Positions 1 to 10,958 of a stretch of 64,000 nucleotides of DNA are shown piece by piece. This DNA comes from Bufo bufo. Its lineage: Eukaryota; Chordata; Amphibia; Anura; Bufonidae. The position numbers were made by a program, and so were the translations under genes. How positions within the stretch are numbered: position 1 is the first letter of the stretch; every line of letters starts with the position of its first letter. The notes beneath the pieces were generated by a model. It ran no database searches and was not told the DNA's origin. It was given only the letters and a program-made list of their open reading frames with translations. The stretch lies in assembly GCF_905171765.1 (NCBI RefSeq), contig NC_053392.1, positions 338,985,010 to 339,049,009 of the forward strand, written 5' to 3'.

Positions 1-1080
1 CTGGTCCAACAGAATTTTATACATCTGTGATAACAGTCTGAATTTAATGTTGGGTTTTAGAAAAAGGGTGTCAAAGTCCGTCGAGTTACATATGACAGAG
101 CTTTTGGCTGAGTAAGCTATTTAGGTACAATCTCAACTGAGCATACGTGAGCCACAGAGAGCCTTTAAGCCTGTCATCCAGATTAAGGGATTTGAAAGAC
201 ACTACTTTTGCATTGCATTATGGACCCTGGGATACGAAGATCTGCTCCATATTAGGAACCTATCTACCCTTAGTCCAGGGGTGAAAGCAGGATTGCCCAT
301 GAGAGGCGTCAAAGGACCTGGTCTCTGTGATATATGAAACTTCAAGACCCAGCTGTCCCATTGAGTAAGAGAATGACGAGCTAAGAAGGGCCATTCCTCT
401 AATGGTGGTCTATCATCCTGAGTCACCCATGGAGCAATCAAGAAGTCCATCGGGGAGAGTTCTTGTTCCAGCTGGACCCAAAGTTTCAGAGATGACCTGT
501 TAGACCAATTTAACATCCGCATAAGTATCGCTGAAGCATGGTACAGCTTTAGGTCTGGCAGTCCCGCTCCCCCTCTACTTCTGGGTTTGGTCAATACCTT
601 AATGTTAATCCTATGTTTGCTCGTACCCCACACAAAGCGCGTTATGGCTCTGTGAAGAGTCAAAAAGATTCTACCTGGTACACAGACCGATATTGTTTGA
701 AAGAGATACAAAAATCTCGGTAAGATATCCATTTTGACTATACTCATCCTGCCAAACCATGATAGAGATTTCAATGAATATCTCTGCAGCTCTTCTAGGG
801 TCTTCCTCTGCAATGGTAAATAATCGAGGAAATATAGTAGGTGCAAAAGAGTCAGGATCTGTAACCCTAGGTAGTTAAGGCTCTAAGTCTGCCAACGAAA
901 AGAAAAATTGCTCTGTACAAGGAGCACATCAGTTGCAGGGAGCGATATGTTCAGCTTTTCATTTTTGGTGAGATTAATCTTGAAGTTGCTGAAATAGCCA
1001 AACTGCTTGAATTCACTAAGAATAGATGGGAGAGAGGTCAACATGGCAATTTAATCTGAATACTGAAAAATACCAGCCAA
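1..1080 (-). pseudogene. L1/Tx1-like LINE ORF2, reverse transcriptase C-terminal fragment
   Basis: The longest open stretch is 846-202, 214 aa, read on the minus strand. It carries the post-RT signature of L1-type ORF2 proteins: a 'WFGRMSIVKM..LPRFLYLFQ' block, an 'FVW' block, then 'GGAGLPDL' and a Trp-rich tail. Upstream in a broken frame (about 1080-850) a 'FKINLTKNE' type motif is readable, as expected just before that block in L1 RTs. The protein would act in target-primed reverse transcription. The fragment runs off the left window edge and has at least one in-frame stop near position 880, so it is a dead copy. Clade (L1 versus Tx1) is inferred from general sequence style only. Confidence 0.8.
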
Positions 1081-1650
1081 GTTAGAGGGGGGAAAAGGCT
1101 GTATTAATGGGTGCTCCACAATGGAAGTGCTCATTAGTAATAGTGCGCAGGTGGCAACCCTACACACGTCTCATACAGAGTCGCATGCCCACAGAGATGG
1201 CTCTGAGTACCCCCTCTGGCATGCGTACCATAGCTTTGCCACCACTGTATTAGGCCAAACCGTAACAGACAATATTATAATTTGGTGGCAGATGCACAAC
1301 AGGCCCTACTGGAATTAAAATAAAATGATAACACATTCTTAAATCTCGCAGATTAAGGGGCAGCGTTTTTATTATGGACAAAAAAGAATGTGTTGCACTA
1401 GTGGAGATACTATTAGATGACAGGACTACATACTTATCTTTAATGTGGAAACTGACTAGACAATTTGTTGGTGAACTTTGTGAAATCTTAACCACTTCCC
1501 GACTGCCTAGCATAAATTTACAGTGAAAGTTATGTATTTAAATATGGGGCCCGCTCATTTTAAATAGCAGACACTGGGGGCTAATGTCTGCAACTGGAGA
1601 TAAGGCCAAACGCTGACATTTACCCTTCACATGCCGTGGTCAAATATGAC
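1081..1650. other. No gene recognised; possible MITE start near 1490
   Basis: I see no coding homology here. The short ORFs at 1121-1318 (+) and 1250-1513 (-) have no motif. From about 1490 the sequence 'ttaaccacttcccgac' resembles the end of a dispersed TTAA-flanked repeat that I associate with frog genomes, but I could not find the opposite end. Confidence 0.3.
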
Positions 1651-1990
1651 AGCATCTGAGAACTTCCGGTGCTGGAAAGGCTCCGCCTAGTGGCAATTGA
1701 GGGGAGCCGTTTATTCCCTAAGCTATGTTCCTATGGAGACCCTGTCTGTGGCAGGGCTGCATAGGAACATAGTAAGTGTCACCAACTTGCCTGTCCGAGC
1801 TCCAGCGCTGCAGTCTGGGGCTCGGACACTGCAGCACGGTGCAAGACGTGCTGTTATGCCATGCCCTTTGGTGACTCAGTGTTTATGCCACGCCCTCGCA
1901 ATGGCATATAGGCCACGCCCCTTAAGTCACTCACACCTGATGTCAGCACTCAGGTGATTAGCTCCCTATTTAAGGGGCGGAAGTTCAGAG
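1650..1990 (+). repeat. Possible degraded LTR or 5' leader of the adjacent gypsy fragment
   Basis: This GC-richer stretch lies immediately upstream of gypsy gag homology. It holds a 'ctatttaaggggcgg' TATA-like block near 1968. No second LTR copy, primer-binding site or target duplication is visible, so the LTR call is an inference from position. Confidence 0.25.
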
Positions 1991-2870
1991 GGTGGGCATT
2001 ATTATGTCCTTGCTACAGGGAGATCCTCAAGAGTGGGCATTTTCCCTGGCACCTAACTCCCTGAATGATGTTTTGTTGATTGTTTTTTTTCATCTCTGGG
2101 CTTGTTATATGATGAGCCGGATAGGGCGGCTTATGCTGAGAGTCAGCTTCTGTCCCTTACTCAAGGCAAGCGACCTGTTGAGGAGTACTGTGCAGAGTTC
2201 TGCCTCCAGGTGGAACGATCAAGCCCTGAGGTCTTAGTTCAGGCTGGGTCTGTCTGACAAACTAAAAGATCTGTTAGTTAATTATCCCACCCCAGGTTCC
2301 CTTGAAGGTTCGATGTCTTTTGCTATTCTCCTTGATAGGCATATAAGAGAATGCAAGTGTGAGAGGTCTGTCAGTGTCTATTCCGCTTTTTCTTCCTGTG
2401 TCAGTAATACCAGAGCACCTGAAGAATCCGAGGTTCCTATGCAGATTGGCGCTGCGGCGTCTCAGCAGCGGATGGAGCATCGCCTAAAGAACAGTCTGTG
2501 CTTCTACTGTGGCAGCCCCGCACATCAGATACGATCCTGTCCTAAAACGAAGGTGGAAAACGTCAGCGTCTGAGTGATGTTCGCACAGGTATTTCCCAAC
2601 AAGTGTGGTAGATTACTACTGCCTGTGAGTTTATCCTCACAGGGAAGGTTTGTTACTGGTCATGCGTTTGTTGATTCAGGGTCTGCTGCGAATCTTGTTA
2701 ATTATGAATTTATTTCTGCTCTGGGTCCCATAGTACGTAAATTATCTGAACCCATTCCGGTATCTGGAATTGACTCCTCTCCATTGGCCGGAGGGTACAT
2801 TGATTTACAGACTATTCAATTAGTTATGACGGTGGGAGCTAATCACCTGATCGCTGACATCACCGGGGGG
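1990..2870 (+). pseudogene. Ty3/gypsy gag-protease fragment, decayed
   Basis: Three pieces appear in order. First is a gag segment (about 2000-2237) with 'LLQGDPQEWAFSL' and 'RWNDQALRS', closely matching the corresponding gag blocks of the intact chromovirus at 37.8-42.1 kb ('LLRGNAQTWAFSL', 'GWNDAALRS'). Next is a CCHC zinc knuckle (C-X2-C-X4-H-X4-C) at about 2498-2540. Last is a retropepsin core 'FVDSGSAANLV' at about 2670-2700. Such elements make a Gag-Pol polyprotein for reverse transcription in cytoplasmic particles. The N-terminal half of gag and everything after protease are missing, and the pieces lie in separate frames, so the copy is dead. It is probably a diverged chromovirus relative, which is an inference from gag and protease alone. 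Confidence 0.75.
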
Positions 2871-2879
2871 CGTAGCTCA

Positions 2880-3295
2880 GGTGTGACCTAAGTGGGCATG
2901 GCCAAAGCAGACAATCAAGATGGGGCGTGGCCTATACGGCAGTGGTCTCCTTGCTTAAAGTCACGGTAACCACGCCCCCTTCCCTGCCCCTTTACTGTGA
3001 CTGACAGCCAGCAGTTCGGCAAAGCCAGTTGAACTGTCGTGCATAAGCGCTGTCAGTCACAGCGAAGAGGCAGGGAAGGGGCCGTGGTTACCGTGACTTG
3101 AAGCAAGGAGGACGCTGCCTCCATGACTTCAAGCCTGACTAGAGAAGCATGCCGGGCAGGGGATTAAAGATCGTTTTTACAGCCTTTGCTTCATCTGCCT
3201 GCAGGAAGAAAATGATCGCTACAAACATGCTGCTGGCTACTCTCAGGTACTGCTGCCGGCTTGGGATGTTTGTTGGAGGTGACAGGTTCCCTTAA
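2880..3295. repeat. Foldback repeat with TTAA-type end
   Basis: The segment about 2945-2985 is inversely repeated at about 3078-3118 (core 'gtcacggtaaccacg' against 'cgtggttaccgtgac'), giving a long imperfect hairpin. The right side ends 'ggtgacaggttcccttaa' at 3278-3295, an end that resembles TTAA-flanked frog MITEs (compare 26.5-27.2 kb). I could not place the left end with confidence. Confidence 0.5.
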
Positions 3296-3447
3296 AGAAC
3301 TGTAACAAATCCATAAAGATTTCACTGTCCCCTTCCTAGGAAATTATCAATAAAACGCCCCCAAAAGGAAATGTGTGAGGTAAAATAAAAATCTAAATCT
3401 TCTGAAAAAAAATATGTTCTGCCTCCAACCAACAGAAAAATAAATTT

Positions 3448-4200
3448 GTGAAAGTTAACAATGATAAAATTGGCATGAAATTCACACAACATGCATCACA
3501 AGGAAATACATTTTCTAGACTTAAGGGCCTTATTGAATCCTTGTGGCAGTGTCCACACAGACCCGCGCGTTATACGCATTTTAGGCAACACGGATTACTG
3601 GTTGTTCACCCTTCTCGACCCCCGCTACAAAGAGAACTTCTCATCTCTCACTCCTCTGGTGGAGAGGACGAGCCAAACGGTGCAATACTAGAAGATCCTT
3701 GTTGAACAATTGCTCCAAAAATTTCCATCTGACAACGCTGGCGGCAGAGTCCATAGTTCCTTGGCCAACTGAGGAGGGGAGACAAGGGGAACACACAATA
3801 GTTCCAACAGAGGCAGGGCAACACTCTCCAAAGCCTGGGACAGTTTCATGGCACTCCGCCAGCACCCTCACCCTGATGCGCGGCCTAGTGTCACAAGGAG
3901 GGGAGAATTTTCGAAGATGGTGAAGGAGTACATAGCAGACTGTGCCAGTGTCCTCAATGATCCCTCTGTGCCTTACAACTACTGGGTGTCCAAGCTGGAC
4001 ACATGGCACAAACTGGCTCTCTACGCCTTGGAGGTGCTGGCCTGCCCTGCTGCCAGCGTTTTGTCTGAGCGGGTATTTAGTGCTGCTGGTGGCATTATAA
4101 CATAAGCGTATCCGCCTGTCAACTGAAAATGCTGACAGGTTGACTCTTATGAAAATGAGCAAGGCCTGGATTGACCATGACTTCTCGACTCCACCAGAGG
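3448..4200 (+). pseudogene. hAT transposase C-terminal half, broken
   Basis: Two hAT signatures are visible. The first is 'LLDPRYKENF' (about 3607-3640), the conserved LDPRYK-like block of hAT and ZBED-type transposases. The second is the C-terminal dimerisation region (about 3970-4095) with 'YNYWVSKLD', 'LACPAASVLSERVFSAAG'. They lie in different frames separated by frameshifts, and a stop follows shortly after the SERVFSAAG motif, so no active enzyme is made. The family moves DNA by cut-and-paste and leaves 8-bp target duplications. The zinc finger and first catalytic Asp regions are absent. The element's 3' part probably continues through the minisatellite to about 5955. Confidence 0.85.
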
Positions 4201-4261
4201 AAAGCTGATGAACATAAAGGCACTTTAAATGTGTTGTTTATAATGTACTGAATACTCTGTA

Positions 4262-4609
4262 TTCCCATGCAGTGGTGGCCAGTTCGCATTGTTCGCCCGC
4301 GAACATATGCGGGCTGCCATCTTTTTTCACAAGTCCGGTGAGGCACAGGTAAGCCCTTACCTGTGCCTGTGCGTGAGCCGGTCTGAAAACAAGTGCGGTC
4401 AGCGGGAGCAGGCAGTTCCGAGAACAGCCACTGGGGGCCTTTATCAGGCTATTCTCGGAACTGCCTGCTCCCGGTGACCGCATTTGTTTTCAGACCGGGT
4501 CGCGGCAAAGGTAAGGGCTTACCTGTGCCTCGCCGGACTTGTGAAAAAAGATGGCAGCCTGCATATGTTCGCTGGCGAACAATGCGAACTGGCCATCACT
4601 GTTCCCATG
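4262..4609. mobile_element. Snap-back hAT MITE, 332 bp, with 8-bp TSD
   Basis: The element occupies 4270-4601. Its left end reads CAGTGGTGGCCAGTTCGC and its right end is the reverse complement with one difference (CAGTGATGGCC). Flanks are a perfect 8-bp duplication TTCCCATG at 4262-4269 and 4602-4609. The two halves are near-complete inverted copies of each other, so the whole element can fold back, with a loop of about 20-30 bp near 4430. CAGTG-type ends and an 8-bp TSD are diagnostic of the hAT superfamily. It sits in the 3' flank of the broken hAT transposase above, so it is a younger insertion. Confidence 0.93.
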
Positions 4610-4712
4610 CACTGTTCCACCACAAACAAGGGTATATGGTTGAATCTTCCTTTTCTCATCCTCCTTCTCCTCTTCCATCATATCAACATGCTTATTCGTT
4701 TCATTTAATGCC

Positions 4713-5230
4713 CTCGCATATATGACCTTCGCATATAATATTTTACAGGGTCAGCTTAGCTGCAGGCCCTTGCATATAATTTTTTAGAGGGTCAGCTCAC
4801 CAGCAGGCCCTCGCATATAATGTTTTACAGGGTCAGCTCACCAGCAGGCCCTCGCATATAATTTTTTTAGAGGGTCAGCTCACCAGCAGTCCCTCGCATA
4901 TTATATTTTACAGGGTAAGCTCACTAGCAAGTCTTCACCTACAATCTTTTACAGGGTCAGCTCACCTGAAGGCCCTCGCATATAATTTTTTAAGGTCAGC
5001 TCACCAGCAGGCACTCACCTACAATCTTTTACAGGGTCAGCTCACCAGCAGGCCCGCACCTAAAATACTTTACAGGGTCAGCTCACCAGCAGGCCCGCCC
5101 CTCAAATCTTTTACAGGGTCAGCTTACCAGCAGGCCCTCGCATATAATGTTTTACAGGGTCAGCTCACCAGCAGGCCTTCACCTACAATCTTTTACAGGG
5201 TCAGCTCACCTGCAGGCCCTCACCTAATTA
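4713..5230. repeat. Minisatellite, unit about 41 bp, roughly 12 copies
   Basis: The repeating unit contains 'acagggtcagctcacc', 'agcaggccctcgcat' and 'ataatgtttt', with internal substitutions and small indels between copies (for example 'cacctacaatctttt' variants). Spacing is regular at about 40-43 bp. Units are contiguous rather than separated by unique spacers. The array lies between the hAT transposase remnant and its putative 3' terminus, so it is probably a subterminal tandem array of that transposon. Confidence 0.9.
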
Positions 5231-5970
5231 TACCTAATAGGTAATTTGCGCGCATGCTGCCTTGCTTGGATGTGTTAGCCATGGTTTGCGCTGAAAATAA
5301 CATCGAAAGTTGATAGGGCAGACATTCCAATGGATTGTTGCAGTCACGGGGACGTGCTATCTGCCCCAGGTTATCTAAAGTCACCAAAGCGGCAGCAGGC
5401 CGTGTTTTGGAGTGCCGATTCCTTGTAATTTTTGGCAGCCCTTTCACTTAGTGCATAGGCTTTATGAGTGTAGGATTCCCACTACATGAACAATTGTACC
5501 ACAATGTGAATGAGGCCCTCCTTTATGTGATATACAGGTTGTATCGGAGTGCCTCTTCCTTGTAATTTTTGGCAGCACTTGCACTTTATATACTAGTAAA
5601 TATACAGGAAAGAATGTTTCCTAACAATTTTTCCTCTAAAATCGATTTTATCTTCGGTTTGGTGCGTATTATTGTCAGTCTGTAAAAGTGGCGTACTACT
5701 CGGACAACATCGTTCCCAGCAGCGACCTGGGAGTCCAAGATGCATCCAGACATGCTGTTCCCGAACTATTTCGGTGGCGTTTCCATCAATTTCTGACCAT
5801 TTCCTATGAACCAGGCTTCCTCCCCTCTTCAGAGCAGGGAGTGCCGGGTTTAATGCTCGGGTTCTCCCATTGACTTCCATTATACTCGGGTGCCTGGTAG
5901 AGCACCCGAGCATCCCGATGTGTTCGGCCAGAGCACCCAAGCACTTTGGTGCTCGATCAACACTAATCTA
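5231..5970 (+). mobile_element. Probable 3' end of the broken hAT element
   Basis: The stretch ends with 'gctcgatcaacacta' at about 5954, whose reverse complement TAGTGTTGATCGAGC resembles hAT ends I know from frogs (compare TAGTATTGAGCG at 13.43 kb). Just inside is an inverted pair around 'atgctcgggt' and 'acccgagcat' (about 5853-5912). The matching left end was not found, so the 5' half of the element seems lost. Confidence 0.5.
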
Positions 5971-6420
5971 CATGTCCAAAATTCATGTGTGCAAGATGAC
6001 ACAAGAATTGAGGAGAAGGATGTCAGGCCATTTTAGTAAAATTAGAACAGAAAAAGATACCCCATTAGCGAGACAATGCTGGGATATATGTTAATTAAAA
6101 CTGGAGAGCAAGGAAGGGCTATATTGATAAGAAGCTTCTACAGGATCTATAGACTGGATTGTCTAAGCTAAACGGTCTCAATGAGGTATTTTCCTTTTTT
6201 TTTAAAGTAGGATTGGTGAACATTTGTATGGCTATAGTTGCTTTAATTTAGGGAGTTTGAAAAACAGAAAGAGAATTAACCAAAAGGAGACTGCTCTTGT
6301 CAGAGGGGTAAGATGAAAAGTTATACAGTGAAAATATAACTGAGAATGTATTGAGAGAGGAATTCCAGTTAAAGGTCAACAGTCCCCATATTAATTTGGA
6401 AGACTCACAAAATAATAAAA
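5971..6420. other. No feature recognised
   Basis: AT-rich sequence without recognisable coding or repeat structure by eye. Confidence 0.4.
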
Positions 6421-6950
6421 ATGAAAAATATGCTTACAGTCAGAAATACTTGCAGAGTTCAGGGCAGGAAAAGTTCATGTGAATCCATGAAACTAGTCCG
6501 AGGTCAGAGCAGGCAGCAATGGTTCAATACAGAAAACAGGTTAAGGTCAGGCAGAGGTCGGTTCACGAGCAAACAGGACACCATACTTTCACTAGGCACT
6601 AGCAGGCACCCTCCCCTAGGGGACAGTTCCTTTAATTCCTTGAGGTGACCAGCTATTGGTTTGGCAAGACTAGAGTGAGTGTGTACGCCCTAGAAGGAAA
6701 GCTGGGAGGCCAAGGAAAGAAGCGCAGGCCACGGCCTACAGTAGGGGAGATGTGAAATGCCAGTGGTAGGGCCGCTGCTGGTTGGCAGAGGAGGACAAGC
6801 AGGTGTGAAGTGCTGGCACAGAAGACCCTGGTTGAGTGACGCAGTGCACATGCAAACTCGGGGATGCAGGGGCGGGGCCAGGCGTGGGCCACCAGCGCAA
6901 CAGTACCCTCCATTCCGCGCTCTCTTGTTCTTCAGAGGCTCCTATAATCT
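6421..6950 (-). repeat. Candidate LTR of the adjacent minus-strand gypsy fragment
   Basis: GC-rich sequence lies directly downstream (in minus-strand sense) of an integrase fragment, where a 3' LTR would be expected. No second copy, TG..CA limits or target duplication is visible, so this rests on position and composition only. Confidence 0.3.
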
Positions 6951-7009
6951 CTCCTCAAGAGCAAAGCTCCTACAGTCGACCAGGAAAAATGTTTGTAATT
7001 TTCTTTATA

Positions 7010-8230
7010 CTCAGAATGTCCACTTCATAAACATCTTAAGAACTGACCAGACTGGCAGCAGGATTAGGCCAGGCAGGGGCAAAAACTGGGCCATTCTAGA
7101 AAAACAGTCTGCTACCATCCAGATAGCTGTGCAACCATAGGAAGAGGGCAAATTGATACTGAAGTCCATGGCAACATAATGCCATGGGGCCTTGGGCGTG
7201 GGCAAAACAAGATGGAATCCAGCTAGTTTCTGCTTGGGAGTCTTTTCTGGACACAAGTGGTACAGGCAGAGACATAGTCCCAAATGTCTTCTAAAATAGC
7301 AGGTCACCAATAATATCTGGTAATCAGGTTGCCAGTTTTGCATTGACCTGGGTGGAGCAATGACCCCAGGACAAGACCTGCCTCCTCTCTGCTAAAAAAA
7401 CGAATGTCCTAATGTCTTCGAATCAGACTGGAGCCACTGTCACCATTTGCAAGCCTTGATGAGATATTATGTAGCCCAGTAAGTAAAGAGGTTTTCTCAA
7501 AAACACATTTTTTCGAATTTTGCATAGTCATGTTTGTGATGGGAGACCAAGCCTGGTGAGAAAATCAAGATGTCATCTAGGTATATGACAACGCACACAA
7601 ATTCAGATGAGGTTATAAGCTCCACGCAGGTCCAACTTGGTGAAGACCCTAGCACCACAAAGTCTGTTGAAAAGTACGATTAATGGTAGCAGATATTTGT
7701 TCTTCATGGTTATTTTATTAAATCTCAGTAGTCAATGCAAGGTCGGAGCGACCCATCTTTCTTATTAACAAAGAAGACCCTAGCTCTAGCCTGAGAAGAT
7801 GACTTGCGAATAAAACACCTCTTCAAGTTTTTTTTTAATGTAGTCTGATATAGCTTGCGTTTCAGGCTGAGACAGAGGATAAACACGGCCACGTGTAGGT
7901 GTAGTCCCAGGAATTAGGTCAATGGGGCATTAATAAGGTCGATGGGGAGACATGGTATCAGCCTCCTTTTTATCAAAGACATCGTCCAAAATGAAATAAG
8001 CTGCTTATAACCCTTGCAAATTCTGTAGAACAGGTGGAAGCCGTATAGGCTGTATAATAGGCATCCGAAATGATGGACAGAACCCCAATGTAGAACCTGC
8101 CCAGAGTTCTAATCCAGGACAAGACTCTGTAGACAAGCCCAGGGTAGCCCCAGGAGTAGGGTACTGTAGACACAGGAAGGACATAGGCCCACTTGAAGCT
8201 ACAAGGGCACGGTCATTAAACATACACTAT
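7010..8230 (-). pseudogene. Ty3/gypsy pol fragment (protease end, RT, integrase), decayed
   Basis: Read on the minus strand, three blocks follow each other. The region 8220-7900 ends with a linker ('[12 protein letters not shown]', '[10 protein letters not shown]'), which is the segment between protease and RT in chromovirus-like gypsy elements. RT follows at about 7830-7470 with '[12 protein letters not shown]' and the catalytic 'YLDDILIFSPG' near 7590-7555. Integrase appears at 7343-7011 with 'PWHYVAMDF' and 'VADCFSRMAQFLPLPGL'. RT palm segments and the whole RNase H appear to be missing between them, and there are several stops. The copy is dead and internally deleted. Confidence 0.85.
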
Positions 8231-8379
8231 ATAAACAGTAGATACACACATAACACTCACACACTATGTAGAAAACAGCAGTAGTAAGTATCCCACAGCT
8301 CACCATATGCAAACATCAGAGGCTTACTATGCCTCTGAACATGACCATCTCTTTCTCATGCAGACTGCACCTTTTTCTC

Positions 8380-10705
8380 CCCATACTCAGGGCCGCACAC
8401 GCCAATTAGGCGGGGTGAGGCGATCGCCTCAGGTGGCGCAGCCCTGGTGACAAGTGGGGCGGCGGCATTCCATTGAAGAAGTGCTCATCTCCATAGTAAT
8501 CTGTATCGTCGTCCTCAGGACAGCGATACAGATGGATGCTGCGGGATAGGAGAGAAGTGTCTCCCTTCCCCGTTCCTCTGATAGGCTGCAGGCACTAGGC
8601 CTGCAGCCTATCAGAGGCCACTGCAGGCAGAGCGATGACGTCATCGCACCGCCTGAGCTGTACAGAGCGGGACACAGGCCAGAAGAGGCCTGCATTGCAT
8701 CGTTGCCAGCCTGATGGAGGTAAGTATGTGAGTTTATTTTTTTTTATATGGTACAATACAGGAGAGGAGCGCTATTGGGGCACTTGTTACTGGCACATGA
8801 TTGGGGGCATCAGTGTGGGGCACTTCTTACTGGCACATGATTGGGGGCATCTATGGGGGCACTTCTTATGGGCACATGATTGGAGGGCATCTATGGGGGC
8901 ACTTCTTACTGGCACATGCTTGGGGGGCATCTATGGGGGCACTTCTTACTGGCACATTATTAGGGGCATCTATGGGGCACTTCTTACTGGCACATTATTG
9001 TGGGGCATCTATGGGGGCACTTCTTACTAGCACATTATTGTCTCCCTTCCCCGTTCCTCTGATAGGCTGCAGGCACTAGGCCTGCAGCCTATCAGAGGCC
9101 ACTGCAGGCAGAGCGATGACGTCATCGCACCGCCTGAGCCGTACAGAGCGGGACACAGGCCAGAAGAGGCCTGCATTGCATCGTTGCCAGCCTGATGGAG
9201 GTAAGTATGTGAGTTTATTTTTTTTATATGGTACAATACAGGAGAGGAGCGCTATTGGGGCACTTGTTACTGGCACATGATTGGGGGCATCAGTGTGGGG
9301 CACTTCTTACTGGCACATGATGGGGGGCATCAGTGGGGGGCACTTCTTACTGGCACATGATTGGGGGCATCTATGGGGGCACTTCTTATGGGCACATGAT
9401 TGGAGGGCATCTATGGGGGCACTTCTTACTGGCACATGCTTGGGGGGCATCTATGGGGGCACTTCTTACTGGCACATTATTAGGGGCATCTATGGGGCAC
9501 TTCTTACTGGCACATTATTGTGGGGCATCTATGGGGGCACTTCTTACTAGCACATTATTGGGGGGCACTATGGGGGCATCTATGGGGCACTTCTTACTGG
9601 CACATTATTGGGGGGCACTGTGGGGGCATCTATGGGGGCACTTCTTCCTGGAACATTATTGGGGGCCAGGGGGGAGAAGGGTGAAGGGGGGAGAGGAACA
9701 CTATGAGGGCACTAAGAAGGGGAATTTTATACTTGCAAATTATGGGGGACACTGAGGGCATCTACTGGGGCACTATATAGGGGCATTTTATACTGGTAAA
9801 TTATGCGGGACACTAGGAGGAAGGGGGAGAGGAGCACTATGGGGGCATTTACTGGGGGCACTATATAGGGGTATTTAATAGTGACACATTATGGGGGCAC
9901 TATAGAGACATTAGCTCAACTGGGGGCAATAAAAGAGGGTATTTTTTGCACTAACACACATTATAAGGGGGCATTTTTTGTACAGTCACATTATAAGGAG
10001 AATTATTACTACTTAGGGGCATTATGGTGGGCTTTATTACTACTGGGGGTCTATGGGGAACATGATTACTAGTATGGGCACTATGGGAGCATTATTACTT
10101 CTGGGGCACAGTGGGGACATGTTGGGGGCCCTGTAGGAGCACTATTACTACCATTTGTGCTCTAGCAGATAATTATTACTATTGGTGGGACTTTTGGGAG
10201 CACTATTACAGTGGGGGCACCTTGGCACAGTATCAGTTTGCCACAATTATTTTTGGGGGACGTTATGTTTACACTAGTGTCAGGGGCACTATTTGCTGGG
10301 CGCAGTTATTTTATGATACTGCGTGCCAAATTATTGAAGGGGACACTATCTGCATGGTACTAGTATTATCAGGGGGTTTATCTGTTTCTGCAGTATAATA
10401 TTGGGGAGCACAGTGGGCACAGTATTGGGGGTGGTTGGATGATTTGTCCAGAAGATGGGAGGATGATGGAAAAGTAGTAAACTAAGATTTTTTTTTGTGG
10501 CTGAAAAATGGTGGTCTGAAGGTCTGAAAGGAGAACATTAGGAAAGAGAACATCTACATCAAAGGAGACGTCACTGGATGTAATAGGTATGGGGCACTGT
10601 ATTACCCTGTATGTTCTGTAGTGATATATACGTAATGTTAGGAAGGAATCTTTTTAAATTTTCGCCTCATGCAGCAGAAAGGCTAGGTGCACCCCTGCCC
10701 ATACT
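8380..10705 (+). mobile_element. Non-autonomous hAT with minisatellite core (copy A)
   Basis: The element spans 8388-10697 (2310 bp). It starts CAGGGCCGCAC and its right end reads GCACCCCTG (reverse complement CAGGGGTGC). A perfect 8-bp duplication CCCATACT lies at 8380-8387 and 10698-10705. Inside the left end are a hairpin 'tctgataggctgcagg' with its inverse, a 'gatgacgtcatcgc' palindrome, and a donor-like 'ggaggtaagtatgtgag' at about 8716 and again at about 9198. The right block holds 'tgtttctgcag' (about 10384) and 'gtcactggatgtaa'. No transposase is present. Related copies lie at 33.1-34.0, 54.8-57.2 and 59.3-61.8 kb. The hAT assignment follows from CAGGG-type ends and the 8-bp TSD. Confidence 0.88.
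8560..9680 (+). repeat. Tandem 480-bp duplication with nested G-rich minisatellite
   Basis: Sequence from 8560 recurs from 9041 at an offset of 480-481 bp and is nearly identical for about 480 bp. Each copy comprises the palindromic GC-rich exon-like block plus an array of about 40-bp units ('ggcacttcttactgg', 'cacatgattgggggc', 'atctatggggg'). The second copy carries an extra unit near 9320-9360 and the array runs on to about 9680, then degenerates to about 10400. The ORFs crossing the array (8635-9030, 8801-9079, 9333-9755) simply translate the repeat and are not genes. Confidence 0.9.
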
Positions 10706-10958
10706 GTCCTTTCTCACACTCAACTCTCCCCTTTTGTCACATACTGCTCCCCATGTTTCCTCCCTTATTCCCACACACTGCTTCCATGATTCACCCTCCT
10801 TTCTCACATACTGCTCTCTATAGTGATCCCCTCTCTTTCTTACACAAAATGGCCCCTACGGTTATAATGACCACCTCCTTAAATTTTTGTCTGTGTCCTC
10901 CTCCATCTTACTGGTGCTTATGCAAGACCTTTGCTATGTGACTATGACTTTTACAAGT
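10706..10958. other. Unassigned pyrimidine-rich sequence
   Basis: C/T-rich sequence with no recognisable repeat ends. It would be continuous with 8300-8379 before the hAT insertion. Confidence 0.3.

Noticed and set aside
3641..4162. 173-aa minus-strand ORF
   Set aside because: Antisense to the hAT transposase remnant, whose sense-strand motifs are clear.
4713..5230. CRISPR-like array
   Set aside because: Units are contiguous and about 41 bp, with no unique spacers of constant length. The surroundings are eukaryotic transposons, so this is a minisatellite.
8635..9755. Long ORFs rich in Gly/Trp/His/Leu repeats (131, 92 and 140 aa)
   Set aside because: They translate the minisatellite in copy A. 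Their repeat period follows the DNA unit, with no start context or domain.
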